DNA of 64,000 bases from CAMLJR01 sp964500675 (GTDB lineage: Bacteria > Pseudomonadota > Gammaproteobacteria > Pseudomonadales > CAMLJR01): the NCBI GenBank assembly GCA_964500675.1, contig CAZCNY010000002.1, positions 124,001-188,000 of the forward strand, read 5' to 3'. Shown here one piece after another: positions 24,632 to 34,085 of this stretch. The notes beneath the pieces were generated by a model. That model did no database searches, was not told the origin of the DNA, and saw only the letters and a program-made list of their open reading frames with translations. Positions within the stretch are counted from its first letter, which is position 1. Every line of letters starts with the position of its first letter. Both the position numbers and the translations under genes were made by a program.

Positions 24632-26242
24632 ATGATCGCTATTTTTCGCTGTCTGCTCATCGCCTTTGTGTTCAGCGGGCTCGCGTTTGCCGAGCCCGGC
24701 GTCGATGTATCTGCGCAGCGCATTCGCATCGTGCTCAAAAGCGAACCGCCGAATTTGAATAGCGTGCAGGCCACCGATGTCGTCAGCAGCTTCGTGCTCA
24801 ATCACATCATGGAAGGGTTGCTCCAGTACGACGCGCGCAACGAGTTGAGCGCGGGCGTCGCTGAGCGCTGGCAATTGCGACCCGACGGCGCGACATTTTG
24901 GTTGCGCCGCGACGCGCGCTGGAGCGACGGCAAACGCGTCACCGCGCACGATTTCGTGTTCGCCTGGCAGCAGGTTGTTGCGCCGGCGTCGGCGAGTCAA
25001 TACGCCTTTGCTTTATTTCCGATCAAGAATGCCGAGCGCATCAATCGCGGTGAATTACCCGCTAGCGAACTCGGCGCGCGCGCCGTCAACGATTATCAAC
25101 TCGATGTGCAATTCGAGCGGCCATGCCCGTATTTCTTGGGGCTTACGGCGTTTGCGACGTATTTTCCGTTGCGCGAAGATTTTTATCGTGCGCGCGGTGC
25201 GCGTTATGCGGCGGATGTCGGCGATCTATTGTTCAACGGTCCATTCATGTTGACGCGCTGGGAGCACGGCGCGCGTCTGACGCTCGCGAAAAATCCACAG
25301 TACTGGAATGCTGCGCAAATTCGTTTGCGAGAGATCGATATTCCCTACATTACGAGCGATGCGCTGGCGGCATTCAATTTGTACGAGGAGGGCAGTGTCG
25401 CAATGGCGCAGCTCGATGCTTCGACTTTGCAGGAAGCGGTGGCGCGCAGTGCGCCCATGCAGTTATTTCAGACCGGCGGTATCTATTTTCTTGAGTTCAA
25501 TTTACGCTCGGATCGCATTACCGCGAATCTCCATGTGCGGCGCGCGATCCAAGCAATTTTTTCGCCGCAGCAGTTGGTCAACAAGGTCGTGGGACTGCCC
25601 GGCAATATCGCGGCGCTGTCGCTGTTTCCGAGCACGGTGAAAGGCGAGCGCGGTTTGTTTCGCAATGAATTTCCGCCGCCGCCGGTAGCGCGCGAAGTCG
25701 CGCGCGCTCACAGCGAACTGGCGCTGGCAAAACATGAATTACATATCCGGAAATGGCCGCCATTGGTATTGCTTGCCGGCACGAGTGGCAGCGCAAAAAA
25801 GCAGGCCGAATATTTTCAACAATTGCTGCAGCGCGGACTCGGCATCCCGGTGCGTATCGATAATCAGGTTTTCAAGCAGGCGCTCGATAAAATGACGCGC
25901 GGCGATTTCGATATTGCGATGGCGGGGTGGGTGCCCGATTTCGACGATGCGATCACGTTTGGGGATTTGATGGCGAGTTGGAACGAGAATAATCGCGGAC
26001 GCTATAGCAATCGCGCGTACGATGCGCTCGTTCGCGCGGCGAATGCGAGCGGCGAACAAAGCGTGCGCATGCCGCTGTTCGCGCAAATGCAAAAGCTGCT
26101 GATCGAAGATGTCCCGGTGTTGCCGACCTATGAAAGCGCGGAAATGTATGCGATCGATCCTCGCCTGCATGGCGTTGGGCGCGCACGCTTCGGCGGCGAT
26201 CTCGATTTTCGTCACGCTTACGTCGAAAATCTAAAGCAGTGA
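24632..26242 (+). CDS. peptide ABC transporter substrate-binding protein, OppA/MppA type
   Basis: A protein of 536 residues from the ATG at 24632, which begins a clean signal peptide (IFRCLLIAFVFSGLAFA, predicted cleavage before EPG). The longer reading from 24503 would overlap mnmC and bury the signal. The body is a family 5 extracellular solute-binding protein: IRIVLKSEPPNLNSV, WSDGKRVTAHDFVFAW and YTISDALAAFNLYE-like segments, closing with FGGDLDFRHAYVEN. It captures oligopeptides in the periplasm. It is first gene of the operon, 11 bp before the OppB-like permease. Confidence 0.9.
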   Translation: MIAIFRCLLIAFVFSGLAFAEPGVDVSAQRIRIVLKSEPPNLNSVQATDVVSSFVLNHIMEGLLQYDARNELSAGVAERWQLRPDGATFWLRRDARWSDGKRVTAHDFVFAWQQVVAPASASQYAFALFPIKNAERINRGELPASELGARAVNDYQLDVQFERPCPYFLGLTAFATYFPLREDFYRARGARYAADVGDLLFNGPFMLTRWEHGARLTLAKNPQYWNAAQIRLREIDIPYITSDALAAFNLYEEGSVAMAQLDASTLQEAVARSAPMQLFQTGGIYFLEFNLRSDRITANLHVRRAIQAIFSPQQLVNKVVGLPGNIAALSLFPSTVKGERGLFRNEFPPPPVAREVARAHSELALAKHELHIRKWPPLVLLAGTSGSAKKQAEYFQQLLQRGLGIPVRIDNQVFKQALDKMTRGDFDIAMAGWVPDFDDAITFGDLMASWNENNRGRYSNRAYDALVRAANASGEQSVRMPLFAQMQKLLIEDVPVLPTYESAEMYAIDPRLHGVGRARFGGDLDFRHAYVENLKQ

Positions 26243-26253
26243 TGTTGAATTAA

Positions 26254-27189
26254 ATGTGGCGATATATCGTTAGGCGATTATTGTCGGGCGCGATAACCGT
26301 ATGGTTTATCGCGACCGCGACATTTTTTGCGATGCACGCGGTGCCGGGCGATCCGCTCAGCAGCGAGCGCGCGGTGAGCGCAGAAATTCGTCGCAATCTC
26401 GTCGTGAAATACGGACTCGATCAACCGTTGCCGAAACAGTACATTGTATATTTGCGCAATATGTTGAGCGGCGATTTCGGCATTTCATTTACGCAGCAGA
26501 ACCGCCGCGTCAACGACATCATTCGCGAACATTTTCCGGTGTCGGCATTGCTCGGGCTGATCGCACTGCTCATCGCTATGTTCGGCGCCGTGCTGTGGGG
26601 TGCGCTATCGGCGCATTATCGCGAACGCTGGCCCGACACGATCATTATGTTGTTGGTGATCTGCGGTGTATCGGTGCCGAGTTTTGTGATCGCCGCAGTT
26701 GCGCAGTGGTTGCTATTGGCGATCCAGCGCAAATTCGGCATCGCCTTGTTGCCTGTCGCGGGTTGGGGCAGTTGGAAGCATGTGCTGTTGCCGGCGTGGG
26801 TGTTGGGCCTTGGCACGATGGCGTACATGACGCGGTTGCTGCGCGCGAACTTACTTGAAACTGCGCAGACCGACTATCTGCGTACGGCCCGCGCGAAAGG
26901 GTTGCATCCGGCGCGCATTTTTTTTCGGCATCAACTGCGCAATGCGCTACTGCCCGTGATCACCGTGCTCGGTCCGACGATTGCGGCGATTACGACGGGC
27001 GGTTTCGTCGTCGAATTAATTTTTGCGATACCGGGACTCGGACGTTATTTCGTCGAAGCCGTGCAGCAACTCGATTACACGGTGATTATGGGTACGACGG
27101 TATTTTACGGCGCATTTCTGGTGACGATGGTGTTGATCGTCGACATCGTGTACGGCATCGCCGATCCGCGCATTCGGGTGAGCCGCTAA
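26254..27189 (+). CDS. peptide ABC transporter permease, OppB/DppB type
   Basis: A 311-residue inner-membrane protein with about six transmembrane segments. It has the N-terminal MWRYIVRRLLSGAITVWFIATAT typical start, the VPGDP motif, and the EAA loop RTARAKGLHPARIFFRHQLRN that contacts the ATPases. It forms the translocation path with the OppC-like permease. The stop codon overlaps the next start by one base (TAATG). Confidence 0.93.
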   Translation: MWRYIVRRLLSGAITVWFIATATFFAMHAVPGDPLSSERAVSAEIRRNLVVKYGLDQPLPKQYIVYLRNMLSGDFGISFTQQNRRVNDIIREHFPVSALLGLIALLIAMFGAVLWGALSAHYRERWPDTIIMLLVICGVSVPSFVIAAVAQWLLLAIQRKFGIALLPVAGWGSWKHVLLPAWVLGLGTMAYMTRLLRANLLETAQTDYLRTARAKGLHPARIFFRHQLRNALLPVITVLGPTIAAITTGGFVVELIFAIPGLGRYFVEAVQQLDYTVIMGTTVFYGAFLVTMVLIVDIVYGIADPRIRVSR

Positions 27190-28634
27190 TGCCGTCCTCA
27201 ATCGATCAAGCGCCGCTGATTCCCGCCGAATTATTCGAGCCCGCGCCACCGCGTGCAGTGCTTGAAGTTGCCGCGCAGCCTGCCGCGTCGTTTTGGCGGG
27301 CGCTGCTAACGCGTTTGTCGCGCGATCCGCGCGCGGTATTTGGATCACTCGTTATTGCGCTATTAATCATCGCGGCATTGTTGGGTCCGCTGCTGTGGCC
27401 GCTCGATCCCGCGCAACAAATTCTCGGCGCGGCGGGGCAGGGACCGACGCGCGCGCAGCGCGCAGAATTGGTGAGCGATGCGGCGGATGCGCCGCTCGTC
27501 GTAGCGCCAACTTCCATCGCAACGACGAGCGAGCTGCTTCCCGCGAATGCGCTCGGTTCGGTGCAGAATTTGGACATTGTCGAAGCCAACACCGAACGCG
27601 TGGAGCTGCGCTGGACAGCGCTCGCTGGCGCGTACAGTTATCGCGTTTATCGCAATACGCATCGGCCGCGCGATCGCAGCGATTTGGGCTTGCCGCTCGG
27701 TGCGACCCGGACGCGCGGTCAAATCAGTTTTAGCGATGGCTTATTGCTGCGCAATCGCGAATATTTTTACAGCGTGGTGGCGAGCGATGGCAGCGATGAG
27801 GCGCGCGAATTTGCCGTGATTGCCGTGACGCCGCAACCCGCGATCGGGATGCTCGAAGCGCAATTGCAGGGATTGATTCCTCCCGGCGATGCTGCGCAGC
27901 CATCGGAAATCGTTTTTCCAAAAACTATCGAACTTCCTGCGCATCCGCTCGGCACCGATTATCTCGGACGCGATTTGCTCGCGCGTTTGTTGCAGGGTGC
28001 GCGTGTTTCGCTATTTATCGCGACGAGTGCCGCGCTGCTTTATGTGGTGTTGGGTTTGGTGTATGGCGCGATCGCGGGATTCAACGGTGGCCGCATCGAT
28101 AGCTGGCTGATGCGCATCGCCGATTTTGTCGTGGCGCTGCCGTTTTTGTTATTCATGATTTTATTGCGCGTCGCTTTCGGAGTCGCTCCGGGTGAAAGCG
28201 GTATCGCCCCTCTGGTGATTGCGCTGGTGTTGCTGAGCTGGCCATCACCGGCGCGGCTCGTGCGCGGACAGGTGTTGCAATTGCGCGAGGAAGCGTATGT
28301 GGATGCAGCGCGGCTCGCGGGTGCGGGCGACTTCTACATTATTTTTCGACATCTGTTGCCGAATATGCTCGGCGTGATTTTGGTGGCGCTGACATTTGCG
28401 ATTCCGAATGCGATTTTCACCGAAGCGTTTCTGTCGTTTATCGGCATGGGCGTGACACCGCCGGCGACATCGTGGGGTGCGATGAGCAACGACGGCATGC
28501 AAAATCTTTGGGTGCATCCCGCCGAATTATTTTGGCCCGCGGCGGCTATTAGCCTCACCGTGCTTGCATTTAATTTGCTTGGCGATGCGCTGCGCGACGC
28601 GCTTGATATTAAGTACGGTGATAAAAAAACATGA
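27189..28634 (+). CDS. peptide ABC transporter permease, OppC type, with fibronectin-III-like insertion
   Basis: 481 residues, about 180 more than usual OppC/DppC proteins. TM1 is at 52-70; the conserved HPLGTDYLGRD comes only at 252-262. Between them is an unusual periplasmic segment. Residues about 125-217 look like a fibronectin type III domain: VELRWTALAGAYSYRVYRN, later REYFYSVVASDGSDEA, the pattern of the strands and conserved Trp/Tyr of Fn3. The remaining membrane part is normal, with the EAA loop EEAYVDAARLAGAGDFYIIF at 368-387. The insert may contact the binding protein, cell wall or substrate. It overlaps the OppD gene by 4 bp. Confidence 0.9.
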   Translation: MPSSIDQAPLIPAELFEPAPPRAVLEVAAQPAASFWRALLTRLSRDPRAVFGSLVIALLIIAALLGPLLWPLDPAQQILGAAGQGPTRAQRAELVSDAADAPLVVAPTSIATTSELLPANALGSVQNLDIVEANTERVELRWTALAGAYSYRVYRNTHRPRDRSDLGLPLGATRTRGQISFSDGLLLRNREYFYSVVASDGSDEAREFAVIAVTPQPAIGMLEAQLQGLIPPGDAAQPSEIVFPKTIELPAHPLGTDYLGRDLLARLLQGARVSLFIATSAALLYVVLGLVYGAIAGFNGGRIDSWLMRIADFVVALPFLLFMILLRVAFGVAPGESGIAPLVIALVLLSWPSPARLVRGQVLQLREEAYVDAARLAGAGDFYIIFRHLLPNMLGVILVALTFAIPNAIFTEAFLSFIGMGVTPPATSWGAMSNDGMQNLWVHPAELFWPAAAISLTVLAFNLLGDALRDALDIKYGDKKT

Positions 28635-29674
28635 CGCCGTTGCTCGAATTACGCGCCTTGCATATTGCGATTCGCACACCGCGCGGCACGGTGAATGCCG
28701 TGCGCGGTGTCGATTTGTGCGTCGATTCCGGTGAAACACTGGCGCTAGTCGGTGAGTCGGGCTGTGGCAAATCGATCACGGCGCTCAGCATCGCGGGATT
28801 ATTACCCGACAATGCCGCGATTGCGAGCGGCGATGTGTTATTCAACGGCGAGCGTCTGAATAGTTACAACGAAAACGAATGGAATCGCGTGCGCGGCGCG
28901 CAAATTGGTTTCGTGTTTCAAAATCCGATGTCGTCGTTCAATCCATCTATGCGTATTGGCGATCAAATCGCCGAGGTATTGCGCGCGCATCGCGCATTGT
29001 CGAAACAGCCGGCGCAACAGCGCGCCGTGCAGTTGCTCGATCGTATGCGCATCGCCAATGCCGCGGCGCGCGCGCGGCAATATCCGTTCGAAATGTCGGG
29101 CGGCATGTTGCAGCGCGCGATGATCGCGATGGCGGTGGCATGCGAACCGAAATTGTTGATCGCCGACGAGCCGACCACGGCGCTCGATGTCACTGTGCAA
29201 AAAGAGGTGCTGCAATTGCTGAATGAATTGCAGCGCGATAGCGGCATGGGCTGTCTGCTCATCACGCACGATCTCGGTATCGTTGCGCAGATCGCCGATC
29301 GTATCGCCGTAATGTACGCGGGCGAAATTATCGAGCAGGCTCCGGTCGATGCACTTTCAGTTTCACTATCTGAGCTTCAGCGCACAGCGCATCCGTATAC
29401 GCGCGGCTTGCGCGCGGCGCTGCCCGATGCTCAACGCGGCGAGCTGCTGGCGATTCCGGGCACGCCGCCCGATTTATCGCAGCGGTGGAGCGGTTGCAGT
29501 TTTGCCCCGCGCTGCGCGCACGCGATGAAAATTTGTATGGCGCAACCGCCGCCCGCATTCGACGTTGACACCGAACATACCGCGCGTTGCTGGTTATTGC
29601 ATCCACAAATTGCACAGCATTCTGTCGCCAATCAAAACCAGCCCGCGCGACGAGTGACACCACATGATGAATGA
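28631..29674 (+). CDS. peptide ABC transporter ATPase, OppD type
   Basis: A 347-residue ATPase. Walker A is GESGCGKS near residues 38-45, the Q-loop is FVFQNPMSSFNPS, and Walker B is LLIADEPTTALD followed by the switch His in LLITHDLG. The oligopeptide-type C-terminal region has the Cys-rich CSFAPRCAHAMKIC motif typical of OppD/OppF. The signature loop reads MSGGMLQRAMIAMA. It partners with the OppF-like subunit encoded downstream. Confidence 0.93.
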   Translation: MTPLLELRALHIAIRTPRGTVNAVRGVDLCVDSGETLALVGESGCGKSITALSIAGLLPDNAAIASGDVLFNGERLNSYNENEWNRVRGAQIGFVFQNPMSSFNPSMRIGDQIAEVLRAHRALSKQPAQQRAVQLLDRMRIANAAARARQYPFEMSGGMLQRAMIAMAVACEPKLLIADEPTTALDVTVQKEVLQLLNELQRDSGMGCLLITHDLGIVAQIADRIAVMYAGEIIEQAPVDALSVSLSELQRTAHPYTRGLRAALPDAQRGELLAIPGTPPDLSQRWSGCSFAPRCAHAMKICMAQPPPAFDVDTEHTARCWLLHPQIAQHSVANQNQPARRVTPHDE

Positions 29675-30482
29675 AGCATTGCTGCGCTGCGAAAATCTCG
29701 GTAAGCGTTTTATGTTGCCGGGGCACGCGGAGTTCTGGGCCGTGCGCGATGTGAATTTCGAAATTCGCCGCGGTGAAGCGCTCGGTCTTGTCGGCGAAAG
29801 CGGTTCGGGTAAATCGACATTGGGACGATTGCTGCTCGGTCTGCACGATAAAACGCAGGGCGATGTTTACTATCGTGTCGATGGGCGCGCTGAGCGTTTG
29901 CCGCGCGTATATCACCGCGCCGATTTTCAACGGTGGGCGGCGCATCTGCAAATGGTGTTTCAAGATCCCTATGCGACGCTGAATCCGCGTTTCAGTGTCG
30001 GCGCCAGTATTGCCGAACCGCTGTTGTTACGCCGCGCGCAAATACATTTGCGTCGAGATGAGATACAGCAACGTGTCGCGCACGCGCTGGAGCGCGTTGG
30101 TTTAACAACGGCGATGGCCGCGCGTTACCCGCACGAATTTTCGGGTGGGCAACGCCAGCGCATCGGCCTCGCGCGCGCGTTGATCGTCGAACCCGACATT
30201 TTAATTTGCGATGAGCCGGTGTCGGCGCTCGATGTATCGGTGCAGGCGCAAATCATCAATCTGCTGGCGCAGCTGCGTCGCGAAATGAATTTGACGTTGG
30301 TGTTCATTTCGCACGATTTGGCGGTGGTGCGGCATCTGTGCGATCGCGTAGCCGTGATGCAGTCGGGACGCATCGTTGAATTGGCGGCGACCGAAACGCT
30401 ATTCGATAATCCGCAGCACGAGTTTACGCAGAGATTATTGTCTGCGCGCAGTTCCCTCCCCCGGCAAGGGGGGAGAGCTTAA
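29664..30482 (+). CDS. peptide ABC transporter ATPase, OppF type
   Basis: A 272-residue ATPase with Walker A GESGSGKS, Q-loop VFQDPYATLNPRF, signature FSGGQRQRIGLARAL, Walker B LICDEPVSALD and switch His ISHDLA. It overlaps the end of oppD. It lacks the longer C-terminal region of many OppF proteins. Its last codons (SSLPRQGGRA) are encoded by a G/C-rich palindromic repeat element that is found three more times in the window. It is the last gene of the operon and converges on a coiled-coil protein gene. Confidence 0.93.
   Translation: MMNEALLRCENLGKRFMLPGHAEFWAVRDVNFEIRRGEALGLVGESGSGKSTLGRLLLGLHDKTQGDVYYRVDGRAERLPRVYHRADFQRWAAHLQMVFQDPYATLNPRFSVGASIAEPLLLRRAQIHLRRDEIQQRVAHALERVGLTTAMAARYPHEFSGGQRQRIGLARALIVEPDILICDEPVSALDVSVQAQIINLLAQLRREMNLTLVFISHDLAVVRHLCDRVAVMQSGRIVELAATETLFDNPQHEFTQRLLSARSSLPRQGGRA
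30451..30477. repeat. G/C-rich palindromic repeat, copy 1 (inside the 3' end of the OppF-like gene)
   Basis: GTTCCCTCCCCCGGCAAGGG and the following GGGAGAG form a hairpin of CCCTCCCC-like against GGGGGGAG. It is similar to the elements at 60671, 61986 and 63831. It lies at the convergent end of the transporter operon and provides the last codons of the last gene. Confidence 0.7.
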
Positions 30483-30490
30483 AGGGGAAA

Positions 30491-31579
30491 TTATTTGTTC
30501 GAGCCTTCGAGCGCGCTCTGATAAATCACGAGGTGCGCGGCGTTTTTGTCGCGGTAATCGCACAGGAAAGTCGTTTCGCCGCTCTCATTCGCCGCGAATT
30601 GCACAGGCCAATGATTGAAACCGATCACGGCCTCGTACTGGCCTGCTTCGATATTCGCGCTGCCGCGATATTGGCCATTGCCGAGCGCGCTCAGCGAAAT
30701 TTTATCGTGATTGGTCGCGGCGGCGCCGGGGTGTTTCAAGTACAGCGCCAACTTAGCGTCGTCTTCATTGCGGCCCGCTTGCGCAACCAGTTGCGCGGTC
30801 GCTTGCAGCGCGTGCAACACTTCGCTCTGGCTGCTCAGCTTGACGAGCCCGTTCGCTGCGTTGCCGGTGCTCGCGGCGGCGGTTGCAGTGGCCGCTGGTT
30901 TCGGTGTTGCGGCTTGCGGTGCGGCAGCAGGTTTCGCGACAGCTTCTGCAGGATGAGGGGCCGGTGTCGCGGCTTTTGCGGCTGCGGTTTTTGCCGCAGC
31001 TGCTTCTTGCGCCGCTAGCGCGGCTTTGAGGCGTTCGATTTCTTTTTGGGCGGCTTCGGCTTCCTGTTTGGTGCGAGCGAGTTCCTGTTCCTGCTGCTGC
31101 CTCTTCGTGCGTTCATCGGCCAGCTTTTGCTGTTCCGTCTGCGCCTGTTCCGCGACTTGGTTGCTCAGATTTTTGATCTGTTGTTGCTTGCTAGCGATTT
31201 GCTGCTTGAGGCTGTCGATATCGTCTTTGAGTGTCTCGATGCCGTCGTTGGCTTTATCGAATTTCAGCTGCGCCAATTTGAGTTTGAACTCGGCGTTGCG
31301 CACCTTGCCTTCGCTGTCGGCTCCCGGCGTGGTTTTTAGCTCGGCGCGCGCGGCGTCGAGCACTTTTTGCGCAGCGGCGACATCGGCTTGTTCGGGAGAG
31401 GGTTTGTTGCGCAGCACGGTGATCTGCTGCTGTTTGGCGTTGATTTGCTGGTTGAGCGCGGCGACATCTTTTTCGAGCGCCGCTTGCTGACCGCGAATAT
31501 CCTGCGCGGAACCCGCAATACTGAATGTGGCGATGATCGCAATGACACCCGCCGATCCGATTGTTCTCCAACTCATCAT
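30491..31579 (-). CDS. periplasmic coiled-coil protein of unknown function
   Basis: A protein of about 362 residues from the tandem ATG at 31579/31576, preceded by GAGAGG. It has a signal peptide (VIAIIATFSIAGSAQ). A long coiled coil follows, rich in Gln, Lys and Glu (about residues 25-185), then an Ala/Pro linker with PAAAPQAATPKPA repeats. A C-terminal globular domain of about 110 residues ends in HLVIYQSALEGSNK. The architecture is like envelope spacer proteins such as EnvC/YbgF-like factors, but I recognise no catalytic domain. A much longer reading to 31831 lacks support. Confidence 0.7.
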   Translation of the reverse strand: MMSWRTIGSAGVIAIIATFSIAGSAQDIRGQQAALEKDVAALNQQINAKQQQITVLRNKPSPEQADVAAAQKVLDAARAELKTTPGADSEGKVRNAEFKLKLAQLKFDKANDGIETLKDDIDSLKQQIASKQQQIKNLSNQVAEQAQTEQQKLADERTKRQQQEQELARTKQEAEAAQKEIERLKAALAAQEAAAAKTAAAKAATPAPHPAEAVAKPAAAPQAATPKPAATATAAASTGNAANGLVKLSSQSEVLHALQATAQLVAQAGRNEDDAKLALYLKHPGAAATNHDKISLSALGNGQYRGSANIEAGQYEAVIGFNHWPVQFAANESGETTFLCDYRDKNAAHLVIYQSALEGSNK

Positions 31580-31835
31580 TACCGACAACCTCTCGGAAAT
31601 TGCAACTTGTTCACCCACTGACGAAATACATCGCGCGATGTATTTCAGTGTCGCGGCGAAAACCGCACTAACGCCTTTAAAGCACAACCCGGGAAATATG
31701 GCAGATAACGTCGATTTGTCAAAACCGCCACCCATTTTTTGGATGCTGTCCGATGGATGGCGGGCGGGCGAGTGACAAATGGGGTTGGCCTCTTTAGACT
31801 GGCCCCTTCGCACTGACAGGCCGAACGACACCGAT

Positions 31836-32321
31836 ATGTCGCTGTATCACACGCAGAGTATTGCTCAAGATAAATTATTAGGCATCGCCGCGAATCTTTT
31901 AGATAAGGCATTTTTCGATACTAGTCGCGATCTGGCCAAGCGTCGCTATCAGGGGCTGGAAAAAGGCGATAGGGTATTTTTGGTCAAGCTAGCCATGGAG
32001 GATCGCAACGAGTTACAGGTCGACGTGCGGCTCGATCGCAGAGAACAGCGCAATAAACTCAACTTCAGCGCGTTTCGCGATGTGGTCGCGCAATTATTGG
32101 TCGCGGTCTCGCATCAGCTAAAAGCGCAGCAGCCGTTGCCGGTATTTTCGAGCGAAGACAAAGGACGCTGGATGTATTTGATCCCGGCCGTACAGCGCGG
32201 CGACGAACAAGACGACGTGATGGTTTTGGGACTCGATGCCCGTCGTCCCGGCCAGTTGACGTTGGAACTCATGTTTATCGATCCCACCCAGTTTCAGTCA
32301 TCGGCCGCCAGCGCGGGGTAA
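31836..32321 (+). CDS. conserved unknown cytoplasmic protein
   Basis: A 161-residue protein from the ATG at 31836. An upstream in-frame start at 31779 would overlap the opposite gene's leader and adds low-quality residues. It shows no signal peptide or membrane segment. The sequence is a mixed alpha/beta fold with a basic middle (DVRLDRREQRNKLNF) and ends AASAG. It lies 11 bp before the FadD-type ligase gene, so it is probably co-transcribed. I do not recognise the family. Confidence 0.6.
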   Translation: MSLYHTQSIAQDKLLGIAANLLDKAFFDTSRDLAKRRYQGLEKGDRVFLVKLAMEDRNELQVDVRLDRREQRNKLNFSAFRDVVAQLLVAVSHQLKAQQPLPVFSSEDKGRWMYLIPAVQRGDEQDDVMVLGLDARRPGQLTLELMFIDPTQFQSSAASAG

Positions 32322-32332
32322 GAGGATTCGCC

Positions 32333-34012
32333 ATGCTCGAAACAATAATAGAGACAGCGCGTGCTAACGCCGGCATAAACTCGCGCGTCGATATCGATCA
32401 ATTTGAAAATTTACTGGCGATGTTCGATGCGGCGCTGGCGAAATACGCCGATAAACCGGTGTTCAGCAGTTTGGGCTGCACACTCACGCTGCGCGAGCTC
32501 GATCGTCTGTCGCGCCGCTTCGCCGCATTTTTGCAGCAGCAGCCGCAATTGCAGCGCGGCGATCGCATCGCGATTCAGTTGCCGAATTTAATTCAGTATC
32601 CCGTGGCACTGTTCGGCGCGATGCGCGCGGGGCTGATCGTCGTGAACACCAACCCGCTGTATAGCGCGCCCGAAGTCGAGCATCAATTGAATGATGCCGG
32701 CGCCAAGGCGCTCGTGGTGCTCGCCAATTTCGCGCATGGCGCCGCCAGTATTTTGAAAAATACTGGCGTGCGCGTCGTTGTCGTCACCGAGCTGGCCGAT
32801 CTGCATCCTCCGCTCAAACGCACATTGATCAATTTCGCGGCGCGCTATATCAAGCGCATGGTGCCACCGTACAGCATTCCGGGCGCTATCCGGTTTAACG
32901 CCGCGTTGCGGGCGGGCGATGTAACGAAATTGCGCGCCGCTGCGCCCCGGTCTAACGATATCGCTGTGTTGCAATACACGGGAGGCACTACCGGTGTGGC
33001 GAAAGGGGCGATGTTGAGCCACCGCAACCTCGTCGCCAATGCATTGCAGAGCAAGGCGATGTTCGACACGTACGGGCTGACCGCCGCCAACGAAGTATTT
33101 TTGCTGCCGTTGCCGCTGTATCACATTTACACGTTTACATTCAGCATGATCATGCTCAACGGCGGCAACCATTGCGTGCTGATTCCGAATCCGCGCGATC
33201 TCGGTAGTATCACTCAAGCGATGCAACAATATCCCGTCACGGGGTTTTGCGGGCTCAATACGTTGTTCGTCGCCTTGTGTCAGCGCGAAGATTTTGTTGC
33301 GCTCGATTTTCGCAGAATGAAAGTGACGATCTCGGGCGGCATGGCGCTGACCTCGGCTGCCGCGCAGAAATGGAAGCAGATCACGGGCACCGAAATTTAC
33401 GAAGGTTACGGACTCACCGAAGCATCGCCCGTGGTGTCGGTGAATCCGGGCACGAACAATCAACCCGGCACCATCGGTCTGCCGCTGATCGAAACCGAAA
33501 TTAAAATCCTCGACGATCAAGGCCAGGCGCTCGACATCAATCAACCGGGGGAGTTGTGCGTGAAAGGCCCGCAGGTGATGCTCGGTTATTGGCAGCGCGA
33601 GGATGAAACACGCCAAGTGCTCGATGCCGACGGTTGGTTGCGCACGGGCGATGTTGCGCTCGTGCGCGAGGATGGTTTCGTCAAAATCGTCGATCGCATT
33701 AAAGACATGATTGTGGTGTCGGGTTTCAAGGTATTTCCCGGCGAAGTCGAAGAGGTCATCAGTCATCATCCCGATGTGCTGGAATGCGCCGCGATCGGCG
33801 TGCCCGATGAGCACTCGGGCGAGGTCGTGAAAGTATTTGTGGTGCCGCGCCGTCCCGATCTGACCGAAAAGGAAATTCGCGATTTTTGTCACCAGCATTT
33901 GACGGGTTACAAGGTGCCCAAACACGTCGAGTTCCGCCAGGAATTGCCGAAATCCAATGTCGGCAAAGTGCTGCGCCGCGAATTGCGCGATGAGGCGCTC
34001 AAGGCTGCGTAA
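32333..34012 (+). CDS. long-chain fatty acid-CoA ligase, FadD type
   Basis: A 559-residue acyl-CoA synthetase of the adenylate-forming superfamily. It activates fatty acids to acyl-CoA with ATP. The motifs are YTGGTTGVAKGAMLSHRN (P-loop), YGLTEASPVVS, GWLRTGDVALVREDGFVKIV and the C-terminal catalytic Lys region LPKSNVGKVLRRELR. The start has AGAGGA upstream. The sequence is close to FadD of gammaproteobacteria in length and motif set. It might serve beta-oxidation in general or the catabolic region specifically. Confidence 0.93.
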   Translation: MLETIIETARANAGINSRVDIDQFENLLAMFDAALAKYADKPVFSSLGCTLTLRELDRLSRRFAAFLQQQPQLQRGDRIAIQLPNLIQYPVALFGAMRAGLIVVNTNPLYSAPEVEHQLNDAGAKALVVLANFAHGAASILKNTGVRVVVVTELADLHPPLKRTLINFAARYIKRMVPPYSIPGAIRFNAALRAGDVTKLRAAAPRSNDIAVLQYTGGTTGVAKGAMLSHRNLVANALQSKAMFDTYGLTAANEVFLLPLPLYHIYTFTFSMIMLNGGNHCVLIPNPRDLGSITQAMQQYPVTGFCGLNTLFVALCQREDFVALDFRRMKVTISGGMALTSAAAQKWKQITGTEIYEGYGLTEASPVVSVNPGTNNQPGTIGLPLIETEIKILDDQGQALDINQPGELCVKGPQVMLGYWQREDETRQVLDADGWLRTGDVALVREDGFVKIVDRIKDMIVVSGFKVFPGEVEEVISHHPDVLECAAIGVPDEHSGEVVKVFVVPRRPDLTEKEIRDFCHQHLTGYKVPKHVEFRQELPKSNVGKVLRRELRDEALKAA

Positions 34013-34085
34013 ATTCCCTTATTAATTAAAGGGAGGCGGGATTTGTTTATAATCGCCATTTGCAAATTCGCGAACGACCTCGCCA

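Noticed and set aside
32588..33925. 445-residue open frame on the minus strand
   Set aside because: Antisense shadow of the FadD-type ligase, whose motifs are complete; codon bias creates such frames in this genome.
34015..34034. TCCCTT/AAGGGA hairpin after the FadD gene
   Set aside because: The stem is only 6 bp with an AT loop and no T-run follows; weak as a terminator.
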